Part shown: positions 26,217-35,179 of the stretch, piece by piece
Numbering within the stretch: position 1 is the first letter of the stretch
How the letters are laid out: every line of letters begins with the position of its first letter
From: an uncultured bacterium
GTDB taxonomy: Bacteria; Bacillota; Clostridia; Lachnospirales; Lachnospiraceae
Direction: 5' to 3'
Assembly (NCBI GenBank): GCA_947381965.1
Contig: CANCXX010000016.1
Coordinates: 25,370 to 89,369, forward strand
Length of the DNA stretch: 64,000 bases
Notes under the pieces: generated by a model
The model's input: only the letters and a program-made list of their open reading frames with translations
Database searches by the model: none
What the model was told of the DNA's origin: nothing
Program-made: the position numbers and the translations under genes

Positions 26217-27761
26217 TCAAATTTCAAGAGGCGTTTCTGTTGATGGGATCAACGCATTTTGTATGCTTTCATTATCTGCACCTTGGCCCTGTTCCTCTTC
26301 AATCCACAAAATGGCATCCCATACCTCCTGGCCATTGTTCTTCTGTTTTGCGCCGGGCGTGCTTCTTCCGTTGCGTATATAGCCTGTCAAAATCTCCCGC
26401 AGCTTTGCTGCTGTCTCAGGGTGCTCCGGTAAGACATTTTGAGTTTCTCCAATGTCCGCCTCTAGGTCATAAAGCTGGAATTGCAAAGAGCCCTCCGGCT
26501 CCTTGCCAGGTTCAGGATACGACCAGCCGCCAGATCCCGGACACATCTCCAATTTCCATTTTCCCTTTCGAATAGACAGAGAGCCGTCTATACTCTGATG
26601 TACAATATCATTACGCACTTCCGCACATTCCTCCGTCCACAGTGGAAGATTGCTTACGCTGTCCTCCCCTTCGTTGTCCTTCAGGGGAATATGCAGGCAG
26701 TCCGCTATGGTGGCCAGGAAATCTGCCAGACATACCACTGCACCGGATACACTGCCACCTTTGATTTTCTCCGGCCATTGTACGATATACGGAATCCTGT
26801 GACCGCCCTCATAAATATCCGCCTTAGCGCCTCTGAAATGGTAGCTGGGGTTATGCCCCTTTCTCTTCAGCTCCTGGAAATCCACAATAGGGCTGCAGCC
26901 GTTATCCGAAGCGTAGGCTAAGATGGTGTTCTCCAGCAATCCCATCTCCTCCAGCTTTTTGCTGATTCTCCCTACCACATCATCACAGTGAAGGACAAAG
27001 TCCCCGTATTCGTTTGTCCCGGATTTCCCCTGAAACCGTTCAGCCGGCAGAATGGGCGTATGGGGGGCAGGCATGGCAAAGTAAATAAAGAAGGCCTCTT
27101 CCTGGTATTCCTCTATCTTTTCTAATACCTTACCACATAGCTCATCCAGCACATTTTCATGAAGGAATCCGGGAGCGGTGGGCCCCTTGCGCCAGAATTT
27201 TTTGCCCGTACTTTCCGTCACCCGGTTCGGCAGGGCCGTAAAACGGTCGTTTTCAATGTAAATATAAGGCGGCATGTCCAGAGAACCGCTGATGCCATAG
27301 TAATAGTCGAAACCGTGCGTTATGGGAGAGCCTTTAATCTCCCCGGAATAATCAACCCCATCGCAGGCTGCAAAGTTTTTCTTTTCATAGAAGCCCTCTG
27401 TCCTAGCAAAGTCCATCCCCAGATGCCATTTCCCCACCATACAGGTACGGTACCCCTCAGACTGCAGCATGCTGGCCACCGTGGTTCGCCCTTCCTCAAG
27501 AATGGGAGCGGAATATCCCCCAATTACCTCCGACTTAAGAACCGAACGCCAGTTGTACCTTCCTGTAAGAAATCCGTACCGGGAAGGAGTGCATACCGCC
27601 GCAGTTGCATGGGCATCCGTAAAACGCATTCCTCTTTCACACATCCGATCCAGATTGGGCGTGGTAAAGGGACATTTTTCATTAAAAGCGGAGATATCGC
27701 CGTATCCCATATCATCGGCCAAAATAAAGATAATGTTTGGTTTTCCGTTTACTCGGTTCAT
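26217..27761 (-). CDS. Type I sulfatase (arylsulfatase family)
   Basis: 514 residues; GGGAGG before ATG 27761. FILADDMGYGD (D16, D17) binds metal, and AAVCTPSRYGFLTGRYNWR gives C57 in CxPSR, the cysteine converted to formylglycine. YASDNGCSP (about residue 260) is the second metal site. No signal peptide or anchor is visible, so it is predicted cytosolic, or exported by a route not evident here. In an anaerobe the Cys-type needs a maturase of the anSME or FGE kind; none is adjacent. Substrates of such enzymes in gut bacteria are sulfated glycans, often mucin or host glycosaminoglycans; not determinable here. A pair of hairpins lies 40-110 nt upstream. Confidence 0.92.
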   Translation of the reverse strand: MNRVNGKPNIIFILADDMGYGDISAFNEKCPFTTPNLDRMCERGMRFTDAHATAAVCTPSRYGFLTGRYNWRSVLKSEVIGGYSAPILEEGRTTVASMLQSEGYRTCMVGKWHLGMDFARTEGFYEKKNFAACDGVDYSGEIKGSPITHGFDYYYGISGSLDMPPYIYIENDRFTALPNRVTESTGKKFWRKGPTAPGFLHENVLDELCGKVLEKIEEYQEEAFFIYFAMPAPHTPILPAERFQGKSGTNEYGDFVLHCDDVVGRISKKLEEMGLLENTILAYASDNGCSPIVDFQELKRKGHNPSYHFRGAKADIYEGGHRIPYIVQWPEKIKGGSVSGAVVCLADFLATIADCLHIPLKDNEGEDSVSNLPLWTEECAEVRNDIVHQSIDGSLSIRKGKWKLEMCPGSGGWSYPEPGKEPEGSLQFQLYDLEADIGETQNVLPEHPETAAKLREILTGYIRNGRSTPGAKQKNNGQEVWDAILWIEEEQGQGADNESIQNALIPSTETPLEI

Positions 27762-27802
27762 TGTCCTTCCTCCCGTCCTTTTTCATAACTTTCCGGAATC
27801 TA

Positions 27803-27870
27803 AAATCCTTATTTTATAAGGATTTCAGCCGTCAAATTTCAATCGGAATCCCATTCATTGAGATTCCGAT
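27803..27870. promoter_or_regulatory. Two short inverted repeats ahead of the sulfatase gene
   Basis: AAATCCTTA/TAAGGATTT (27803-27811 and 27817-27825) and ATCGGAATC/GATTCCGAT (27842-27850 and 27862-27870), each with perfect 9-bp arms. They lie between the DUF4956 stop and the sulfatase start, both leftward. Neither is followed by a T-run on the minus strand, so operator or leader structure is more likely than terminator. Confidence 0.5.
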
Positions 27871-27977
27871 CCATTCTATCATTTCCGTTTATTGTATCAC
27901 AATTACAGAAAGAAGACAATTACATCTGCCATATGTGCAGCCAGCCACCTGGATTCACGGCCCAGGTTTTGCAGGAA

Positions 27978-28652
27978 TTAAAAGGTCACTTCCCCGTCAT
28001 GGGATACCAAAGACACACTCTCCACTCCTTCCATTTTTTCAAGGGCCTGCATCATCTCATATTCTTTCATGGCCCGCAGCTCTATAACCAGATTTAAACG
28101 CCCGGAAGCAATGTTTCTGGATTTTACTTTGTAATATTTACAGTACTCTCTCACCTTTTCTGTAAAAAACGGTTCCTGCTGGGACCTGGCAAGATTTGCC
28201 ACCAAAATCATAGGCGTCCGTCCCCCAGGCAGGCTGTCCAGGCAGGCCACCAGTACCGTAAGCACAACCGAAAGCACCAGCGCAATCTCCGCCATATGCG
28301 CACCGCAGCAGATACCTACCGCAATAGACCAGAACAAAAAGCATAAATCCATAGGCTCCTTGATCGCTGTCCGGAACCGCACAATTGAAAGCGCTCCCAC
28401 CATCCCCAGCGATATAACTATACTGGACTGGACCGCTAATATAATTGCCGCTGTGATTACCGCAATCACAGCAAGAGAAATATTAAAACTTTTGTTATAA
28501 AAAGTTTTCTTTGTAACCAGCCTGTAGACAATAAAAATATAACCGGCTATCAGCGCTGTAATCAAAAGCACCGCCGTAATATGCTGCACACTAATGCTGC
28601 CGCTGGTGTAAGCTGCCAGAAAATCCCCCTTAAAAATGTCAGAAAAACTCAT
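27978..28652 (-). CDS. DUF4956 membrane protein, second copy
   Basis: 224 residues from ATG 28652, chosen because ATAGGAG lies upstream; a 12-codon longer form has none. Four predicted helices and the family segment GMVGALSIVRFRTAIKEPMD, then a cytosolic alpha/beta tail. It has the same length as the copy at 17814 but clearly different sequence, so it is an old paralogue and not a recent duplicate. It follows the second VTC gene by about 290 nt with a terminator between them, so the two are probably separately regulated. No CotH gene is adjacent. Confidence 0.87.
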   Translation of the reverse strand: MSFSDIFKGDFLAAYTSGSISVQHITAVLLITALIAGYIFIVYRLVTKKTFYNKSFNISLAVIAVITAAIILAVQSSIVISLGMVGALSIVRFRTAIKEPMDLCFLFWSIAVGICCGAHMAEIALVLSVVLTVLVACLDSLPGGRTPMILVANLARSQQEPFFTEKVREYCKYYKVKSRNIASGRLNLVIELRAMKEYEMMQALEKMEGVESVSLVSHDGEVTF

Positions 28653-28893
28653 CGCTGCTCCTATCCGCATGTTTTTACATGCACACATTTCATCCTGTGC
28701 CCGTTATTTAATTTTCTGTTGCATTTTCACGTACCCTTTTCTGCTGCCCATCTTTTCACAAAAACATCATTTCCATGCGCCCGGACCATCCTTAGGTCTT
28801 TTACATACAAAAGCTGCTTTCTTAAAAGCCTGGCACTAACACAAACTGATTTCTTCCAAATCATACCGTTAATCACTTTTATCAGTATAACAC

Positions 28894-28920
28894 AAAAAAA
28901 GCCTTTTAAAAGGCTTCTTT
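28894..28920 (-). terminator. Terminator after the second VTC gene
   Basis: A self-complementary core GCCTTTTAAAAGGC (28901-28914) is followed on the minus strand by a run of seven T, about 20 nt after the VTC stop codon. It marks the end of the long leftward glycan operon. Confidence 0.85.
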
Positions 28921-28940
28921 AAAAAAATTTTGATTTATTT

Positions 28941-29639
28941 TTATAAATTATGAAACTTTCTGCACAAATAGTATTTCGAAAAGGTACTGGCCGTAAGCCC
29001 GTCCAGATGCAGCAGTGTATATATTTCATCCGGAAGGAAACTATCGAACTTTACCTCCATTAAGGCCCTGCCCACAGGCATAACCCCCCTTCCCTGTATT
29101 TTCTCATCCAAAAAGGTAGTTATATCACCTGCTGACATCAGGTTGCAGTCAAAGGTGACTCTTACATTGGCGTCCTCTGACCGGTAGGTATAGGGAAACC
29201 TGTCATAGTCCACAATAACCACCGGACGCATCAGACGCACTGCCATCAGATATGCCAGCTTATGAAGGGCCTGCTGGTCTGCTCTGATATCTCCCGGTAT
29301 CTTTCCTTCCATCAGCTGTCTGCACTGTGAAAGAGAAATCAGGCAGCACCGTTTGCATGTTTTTCCTCTGCGCTTCTGTTTCACCTCCAGATTTATCCGT
29401 TCTGTACTGTGATTGTAAATACGGATTCTGAATTTTTCCCTGTTATCCACACCGTTTTCATTATCCAGATAACAGCCGTTTCCCATATCGTCAAAATAAA
29501 GGCTTCTGATATTATAATATCCTCTCTCCCCTGCATGAACATCCTGATTCATAACCCCCTTTAACCTGGCCTGCTCCATCACAATCTGCCCACAGGTTAT
29601 GGGATATTTATATTCATGTCTGAAACGTGCCTGCTCCAT
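28941..29639 (-). CDS. VTC-domain polyphosphate polymerase-like protein, second copy
   Basis: 232 residues. The start at 29639 is preferred because GGGAGGAAATAC sits just before it; 26 further codons upstream are open but have no ribosome site. VTC signatures: FRHEYKYPITCGQ, SLYFDDM, KFRIRIYNHS, LEVKQKRRGK, VVIVDYDRFPY, LMEVKFDSFLP and TFSKYYLC. It is the last gene of the nine-gene leftward glycan operon and is separated by a terminator from its DUF4956 partner. Together with the copy at 17071 it means two sets in one window, which suggests different partners or conditions. Confidence 0.87.
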   Translation of the reverse strand: MEQARFRHEYKYPITCGQIVMEQARLKGVMNQDVHAGERGYYNIRSLYFDDMGNGCYLDNENGVDNREKFRIRIYNHSTERINLEVKQKRRGKTCKRCCLISLSQCRQLMEGKIPGDIRADQQALHKLAYLMAVRLMRPVVIVDYDRFPYTYRSEDANVRVTFDCNLMSAGDITTFLDEKIQGRGVMPVGRALMEVKFDSFLPDEIYTLLHLDGLTASTFSKYYLCRKFHNL

Positions 29640-29740
29640 GTATTTCCTCCCGCCCATTTCCTGCTCCATAACATGTTTGAAAACCGCTTTGAGCAGTATC
29701 TTAAAAATGCGTTTCATGCCCTGTGGGTTCCTGGGACTTA

Positions 29741-32002
29741 CTATTGGATGTTCTGACTATGCAGGGAAATTACCACAAACTCCCTGCCTTTCTCCTGTTC
29801 GTCCAGCGCTTTTCTAAGCTTTTCCTCTATACTTTCCCCATATTCTCCGGATTCCAGCATTACCTCCGCAAATTCCCTGCGCAGGCATAAGTATTCTGAG
29901 CCATAGTATGTCTCCCTTATCCCTTCAAAGGTATCCAGGGGGCTGATGGTTCCCTCTATTACATCCGGGCGGTACCAGGAAGAGCGGAAATCAATGTCAT
30001 TGAATATCACCACCGACTTCTCCGAAATTTCCCTGTAGGCCTCATCCCACTGACCGGAAAGCTGGTCAAAATATTTATCCTCTGTGTCCATGCCGCCGTT
30101 TTCATAAACAGATATCACAGAAAGCAATATAAGGGCGGTTACTGCACCTCCAAAAAAACGAAATCCACTCTTACTGCGAAAACGGGGCAGCGCCATTCCT
30201 GCAAGTCCAATAAAGATCAAAAAGCTTGCCGGTTCAAAAAACCGGAAATAAAAGGTATCCATAGATGAAAAGTACCGGATCACAATAAAGACAAGATAAT
30301 ATATGGTTCCCATGGCAAGCAGAACAAATTCCCTGGAACAAAATCCAAGATACAAATTCTCCTGTCTGTCCCAGGTTTTGCCCAAAGCGCCGCCACCGCC
30401 TTCCTTCCACCCGGACCTTATCACAAACCATACGATACCCACAAAAAACACTGCCAGTACAAACACCTTTATATGATAGGGAAAGCCCTCAATCCGTTCC
30501 GGCACCTGCAGGGAAAACGTATTAAATATTTCAATCAGGAGACTTTCTATCAAATCATTGGTCAGTTTTTCATAATCGTCCCACCACAGTGTCCTGCTGA
30601 CCCCGGAAGCCATACCGTTCATACACTTATTTACAAACAGATACGCCATAGAAAAACACCCTGCCAAAAAAGCGGTCGCAGTAAGACCTGCCGCTTTTAA
30701 AAGGGTTTCCCTATTTCTGTTTTTCCAAAAGTCCCAAAACAGATACAGGATATAACAGCCTGCCACCATCCAGACATAAATTCCAAAATACCGGGTGAGG
30801 AAACAACATACCCCCAGCGTTCCTAACAGGAAATACCATTTTACCCCTGTCTTTTTTTCTCCCAGAATTTTGGCAAGCGTCAGTGAAAATCCCAGCATAA
30901 ACAGCATAAAAGGAATTTCACTCCATGTATAATATGCTAAGTTCAAAAATCCTATATTCGTAAGGGAAAGGGCATACACCCAGGCATCTTTTTTAAAACA
31001 GAACCGCATCAGGAGCAAAAGAATCCCCACTAACAGCATTGTTAAGATTTTTGACGCCAGATAAGCGTTTACTTTTGTGACAAGCATAACGGCGGCAATC
31101 ATCGCCGGATATAGAATCGGCCAGTTGGCAAACCAGGAGTGATATCCTGCCATCTGGTCGTACCCAAATCCATTTCCGTTTACCAGATTTACCGCCTCCC
31201 GAAGATACCCTGCCGAGTCCGCCGATATGTAAACACCCTTTAAGTATGCCCTGGAATAAATGCTCACACACACCGCCAGATACAGCAAAAGCAAAAACAG
31301 GTCATTTCCATACCTTTCCAGAAAAGCCGCAAGGGGAATTCTTCTTATACATTCCCACACCCTTTTCCATCCAAACAAAATGCAGACAATAAGAATCACC
31401 GCCGTAAGAATACTTACCGGAACCGAATAATACAAAATTTCCCCATAAGTTACAGCCACCTCTTCCACTACAGAAACCCCAAGAGAAATTCCGCATGTCA
31501 CAGCCTCCCCTTCCTTAGTCACAGACATGTCAAAAGGAAGACTTGCGTCTCCGCCCTCCGTCATCTGCATAAAGTAAGGTTCACTGCCGTCCGCTAAAAT
31601 GGATAAAGAGTATTCTTCCCCCTTTGCAAAAGAAATATCCGCAGGAACCGTAAACCATTTGCCGGGGGTAATGGATTCCGCCGGTATCACCTGGTTTACC
31701 AAAAGCGCCCCACTGCCATCTGATGCAGCCACCCGCACTGTGCCCCTGCTTTCTTCTGAAAGATTCACAAGAAGCAGCCGGAATCCGGAAATGGAAAAAT
31801 CTTCACGGGGACGAAGCGTAACCCCAAGGGGGCTGCCCTCTTCACACTCTACATAGACCGGTTCACTGACAATTTGGGGAAGTCTCTCCGTTGTCCTTCT
31901 GCCCTTTTGCGCCCTGTGGTTTAATACCAGCATTGCCGCCGAAAGCCCCAGCAGTACCAACAAAATCGCTGCAATTTTAAAAGATACTTTAGATCTTTTC
32001 AT
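29741..32002 (-). CDS. Large GT-C-like membrane glycosyltransferase
   Basis: 753 residues; ATG 32002 preceded by AGGGGGG. A signal-anchor helix at about 9-26 is followed by an extracellular beta-rich domain to about residue 190, then about eleven to twelve helices. YISADSAGYLREAVNLV after the next helices carries the loop acidic residue expected in PMT/ArnT-like GT-C enzymes, and a soluble C-terminal domain of about 100 residues follows. These enzymes use polyprenyl-phosphate sugars made by DPM1-like GT2s, one of which lies two genes upstream. Overlaps the FAD gene by 14 nt. The extracellular N-terminal beta domain is unusual. Acceptor unknown. Confidence 0.78.
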   Translation of the reverse strand: MKRSKVSFKIAAILLVLLGLSAAMLVLNHRAQKGRRTTERLPQIVSEPVYVECEEGSPLGVTLRPREDFSISGFRLLLVNLSEESRGTVRVAASDGSGALLVNQVIPAESITPGKWFTVPADISFAKGEEYSLSILADGSEPYFMQMTEGGDASLPFDMSVTKEGEAVTCGISLGVSVVEEVAVTYGEILYYSVPVSILTAVILIVCILFGWKRVWECIRRIPLAAFLERYGNDLFLLLLYLAVCVSIYSRAYLKGVYISADSAGYLREAVNLVNGNGFGYDQMAGYHSWFANWPILYPAMIAAVMLVTKVNAYLASKILTMLLVGILLLLMRFCFKKDAWVYALSLTNIGFLNLAYYTWSEIPFMLFMLGFSLTLAKILGEKKTGVKWYFLLGTLGVCCFLTRYFGIYVWMVAGCYILYLFWDFWKNRNRETLLKAAGLTATAFLAGCFSMAYLFVNKCMNGMASGVSRTLWWDDYEKLTNDLIESLLIEIFNTFSLQVPERIEGFPYHIKVFVLAVFFVGIVWFVIRSGWKEGGGGALGKTWDRQENLYLGFCSREFVLLAMGTIYYLVFIVIRYFSSMDTFYFRFFEPASFLIFIGLAGMALPRFRSKSGFRFFGGAVTALILLSVISVYENGGMDTEDKYFDQLSGQWDEAYREISEKSVVIFNDIDFRSSWYRPDVIEGTISPLDTFEGIRETYYGSEYLCLRREFAEVMLESGEYGESIEEKLRKALDEQEKGREFVVISLHSQNIQ

Positions 32003-33230
32003 ATTTTCCCCCCTGCACAAAAGCTTCTGCACACGCTGCCGCTTTCTCCACCACCACATCCGAATTCAAATGGGAGTGCTCTCCCCAGCGCCCTGTTGCG
32101 TAAATATTTCTGGAACTGCAAAAATGCAGCAGCTTTCTCATAATTTCCGGTTTTTCCACTGTATTTAACGGGTAGGCATAGGTATTGACATAACGGTACC
32201 TTGTATCATCCGGTGAAAACATTCTTGTTCTCTCCTGTCTGGTTTCCATCCAGTATCCCCTGCTTTTCCCACAAAAATTGTGACGTACCAAAAGCCTGTG
32301 ATAAGGCTTTTTTAAATCCGGCACATAAATCCACTGTGCCCCTGTATCAAGATTTTGCGGAACATATCTGGTTTCAATGGCGCTGGATTTCAGTTTCTTT
32401 ACAGAAAGTGTCATCTCCTTAGGCATGCCGGAAATATCCCTGTACGTTCTCCATGGGATGGTCGTAATAATCGTATCCGCTGCAAAAACCTCACCAGAAG
32501 CCGTATATACTTTCCGTTCCCAACAGTCAATTCCGGTAACCTCCATCTGATAATACACATCCGGCGCAATTTCCTGCGCCATCCGCCGCCACAGCTCCCC
32601 ATATCCATATTTTTTCGGATAATAAAAAAAGGCATGCCCCGGCTGGCTGCCATATGGCCTGTGTTCCCTGCAGGATGCAAGGGTTTCCTCAAAGCTTACA
32701 TTTGGAAGCTTTTCCAGCCAGTAAGTCCCAAGCTGGTCAAGCTCATCCGCAAACATTTTCTGGTTATAAGGAATCATATAGTCATTGGCAATCCTATCTC
32801 CCAGCTTCCATAAGATCCAGTCTACAAACTTTTCAGGCGCCGGTATTCCATTATTGCACCCTGCCCTGGAAATAGAAGCTAAATAGGCTTCCTGCTCTTC
32901 TTTGCCAAATTGCCATATATTTGCCTCAAGGGGATGTCCGATCCTTTTCCCATTTATATCTATCCGGCTGTCACGTTCAAAAAGCTGCCACTCATTTTCC
33001 GGCATATAGTCAAAAAGAAAATCGCAGACTTTAGGTCTTTTTACATCCAGGAAGTGTCCCCCTCCAATATCAAAAGGGCTGCCATCCACCATCACGCTGC
33101 GGCATAATCCCCCGGCCTCTTTTTCTTTTTCCAAAAGAAGATACGAACGCTCCCCATTTCTTTTTAACATATTGGCCAAAGTAAGGCCGGCAGGTCCGGC
33201 ACCCAATATCAGATACTTTGTTTTTATCAT
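31989..33230 (-). CDS. FAD-dependent oxidoreductase, UGM/protoporphyrinogen-oxidase-like
   Basis: 413 residues, AAGGA before ATG 33230. Rossmann motif [16 protein letters not shown], then LLEKEKEAGGLCRS and FDIGGGHFLDV, the FAD cradle of this superfamily. Later YYPKKYGYGELWRRMA and YATGRWGEHSHLNSD bind the isoalloxazine end. The length (413) is close to UDP-galactopyranose mutase (about 370-400), but the Arg pair of UGM could not be confirmed by eye. It is packed within the operon (1 nt after the GT2 stop, 14 nt overlap with the GT-C gene), which argues for a role in preparing or modifying the sugar these enzymes use. Confidence 0.8.
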   Translation of the reverse strand: MIKTKYLILGAGPAGLTLANMLKRNGERSYLLLEKEKEAGGLCRSVMVDGSPFDIGGGHFLDVKRPKVCDFLFDYMPENEWQLFERDSRIDINGKRIGHPLEANIWQFGKEEQEAYLASISRAGCNNGIPAPEKFVDWILWKLGDRIANDYMIPYNQKMFADELDQLGTYWLEKLPNVSFEETLASCREHRPYGSQPGHAFFYYPKKYGYGELWRRMAQEIAPDVYYQMEVTGIDCWERKVYTASGEVFAADTIITTIPWRTYRDISGMPKEMTLSVKKLKSSAIETRYVPQNLDTGAQWIYVPDLKKPYHRLLVRHNFCGKSRGYWMETRQERTRMFSPDDTRYRYVNTYAYPLNTVEKPEIMRKLLHFCSSRNIYATGRWGEHSHLNSDVVVEKAAACAEAFVQGGKYEKI

Positions 33231-33231
33231 C

Positions 33232-33942
33232 TTAGTTCCTTATTAATATTTCATGTTGTTTTAGCATAAAAAGAATTTTAAGCGCTTCCGTAACAGAGCT
33301 GCCCTTTAAACTGGACGCACTGCCTACATAATGAATTGGCACTTCAATGGTATGTAAGTTCCTGCAATAATAACGCATCTCCGTCTGGTACATATGGCCT
33401 TTGGAAAGAAACTTATCCAGATTCAGCTTTTCTAAAACCTCCCTCTGAAATCCCTCAAATCCACTGGTCATATCTTTTAAAGTGGTGCCCAGCACAAAAT
33501 TAGATAAAAACGTCCCGCCCTGGCTTAACGCCCTCCGGTAAAGGGGCTGCTCTTTCATGGATCCGCCTTCCATAAAGCGGGAGCCCCAGACACAGTCATA
33601 CCCTTCCTCCAACCGACTGATAAACTGGGGAATTTCTTCCGGAAGATGGCTTCCGCCCCCGTCCATCTCAATAATCCATTCCGCCCCGTCTGCAAGAGCC
33701 TGACGGAACCCCTCCAGATAGCAGGTAATTACGCCTCTGGATTCTTTATAAAAAATACATTTCAGCTTATCGCTCTTTTTCTCTCTGTTCCGTATAATCT
33801 CTTCCGTACGATCCCTGGAATAACTGTCGATTACCGGATACAAGTAAAGATTGTCATAAGGCAGGCCCAAAATTTCATCTATAATCTGCCCCATAGTTGC
33901 TTCTTCATTTGCTACCGGCATCACAATCACCGTTTTTTTCAT
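33232..33942 (-). CDS. GT2 glycosyltransferase, DPM1-like
   Basis: 236 residues; GGGGG before ATG. No membrane helix. MPVANEEATMGQIIDEIL is the GT2 nucleotide site, and EMDGGGSHLPEE takes the place of the DPM1 signature MDADxSH, so one acidic residue of the DxD is replaced by Gly. SGFEGFQREVLEKL and SSLKG match DPM1-type C-terminal motifs. DPM1 enzymes put mannose or glucose onto polyprenyl phosphate. The neighbour GT-C could use the product. The altered metal site leaves the donor open. Confidence 0.82.
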   Translation of the reverse strand: MKKTVIVMPVANEEATMGQIIDEILGLPYDNLYLYPVIDSYSRDRTEEIIRNREKKSDKLKCIFYKESRGVITCYLEGFRQALADGAEWIIEMDGGGSHLPEEIPQFISRLEEGYDCVWGSRFMEGGSMKEQPLYRRALSQGGTFLSNFVLGTTLKDMTSGFEGFQREVLEKLNLDKFLSKGHMYQTEMRYYCRNLHTIEVPIHYVGSASSLKGSSVTEALKILFMLKQHEILIRN

Positions 33943-33995
33943 CTTTATCCCCCTGCATACCGCAAGCTGTGCTTGTGGTACTGCACCAATAGACA

Positions 33996-34017
33996 GTTTG
34001 GAAGTAAACTTCCAAAC
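33996..34017. promoter_or_regulatory. 22-bp palindrome between operon genes
   Basis: GTTTGGAAGT-AA-ACTTCCAAAC, perfect 10-bp arms, in the 103-nt gap between the aminotransferase and GT2 genes. The half AACTTCCAAACCTAT recurs at about 41367-41381 in another intergenic gap. Could be an operator or a small repeat. Confidence 0.5.
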
Positions 34018-34045
34018 CTATCCCCCTGCAAGTATCCCTTTTTCC

Positions 34046-35143
34046 TTATCCTTTGTATGCGTTGCAGGCTTCGATGACCATTCCGGCTTCCTTATCTGTC
34101 ATCTCCGGGAACAAGGGCAGCGTTACACAGTGGGACGCCAGATATTCTGCATTGGGACAATCTCCTGCTCCATAGCCAAGGCTCCGGTATGCCTTCTGCA
34201 AATGACAGGGCACCGGATAATGCCTGTTGCATTCCATTCCATTCCTCTCCATATAAGTGATAAAATCATCGGGATCTTCCACTGTAATTACAAACAGGTG
34301 GAATACCGGATCTGTGTTTTCAGGATGGGCCTGCATGGTAAGCAGCGGATTTTTCATCTCCCTGATATAACGCCATCCAATTTCCCTGCGTCTTTTGGTC
34401 CATTCCGGCAAATATTTCAGACTGACGCTTAACACTGCTCCCTGTATCCCTTCCAGCCGGTAATTGTATCCCAGCACATCATGGTAATACCGAACCTGAC
34501 ATCCCTGGTTTTTTATGGTGGTAATGGCATCAAAATATTCCCTTTTACAGCAGGTAACGCTGCCCCCTTCTCCAAAGGCGTACAGGTTCTTGCCGGGGTA
34601 AAAGCTAAAGCATCCCATTTCTCCAAGGCTTCCTGTCATTTTTCCTTCATAAAGAGCGCCGTGGGACTGAGCGCAGTCCTCCACCACATAAAGTCCGTGC
34701 CGTTTTGCAATCTCCTTCACCTTGCCAAATTCAAACGGCTGTCCATACAAATGAACGCCAATAATGGCTTTGGTTTTATCTGTAATCCTTTCTTCAATTT
34801 TATCCGGATCAATCTCCCAGGTATCCGAAGTACAATCCACAAATATCGGTACCGCTCCCGTATAGCTTACTCCCCAGGCAGTGGCAATATAAGTGTTGGC
34901 CGGAACGATTACCTCATCCCCGGCGCCAATCCCCAGCGCCATCATAGCGCAGTGCAGGGCGGAAGTTCCATTATTCACTCCGGCAGCATAAGGCACACCG
35001 CAAAAGGCGGCAAATTCCTTATCAAAAGCATCCGCAAATTTCCCGCCGGAAAAAGCTGTCTCATTGCAGACTGTCTCTATGGCCGCTAAATATTCTTCTC
35101 TATGTTTCCTGTAATCCCTGCTCAAATCAATTCTCTTTAGCAT
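34046..35143 (-). CDS. DegT/DnrJ/EryC1/StrS sugar aminotransferase
   Basis: 365 residues; GGGAGG before ATG. Fold type I PLP enzyme: NNGTSALHCAMMAL near 58-70 for the phosphate, VEDCAQSHGA (154-163) with the ring-stacking Asp, and FSFYPGKNLYAFGEGG with the PLP lysine K185. The GKNL-x-A-F/Y-G-E/D-GG form is typical of the group that makes 3- or 4-amino deoxysugars on dTDP or UDP (FdtB/QdtB/DesV-like). In the operon it presumably gives an amino sugar that a neighbouring GT2 transfers. The 4-keto sugar donor gene is not in the operon; position of amination is unknown. Confidence 0.9.
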   Translation of the reverse strand: MLKRIDLSRDYRKHREEYLAAIETVCNETAFSGGKFADAFDKEFAAFCGVPYAAGVNNGTSALHCAMMALGIGAGDEVIVPANTYIATAWGVSYTGAVPIFVDCTSDTWEIDPDKIEERITDKTKAIIGVHLYGQPFEFGKVKEIAKRHGLYVVEDCAQSHGALYEGKMTGSLGEMGCFSFYPGKNLYAFGEGGSVTCCKREYFDAITTIKNQGCQVRYYHDVLGYNYRLEGIQGAVLSVSLKYLPEWTKRRREIGWRYIREMKNPLLTMQAHPENTDPVFHLFVITVEDPDDFITYMERNGMECNRHYPVPCHLQKAYRSLGYGAGDCPNAEYLASHCVTLPLFPEMTDKEAGMVIEACNAYKG

Positions 35144-35179
35144 TTCCTACCTCCCGTATCATTAAAAGATAAGTGTGAA

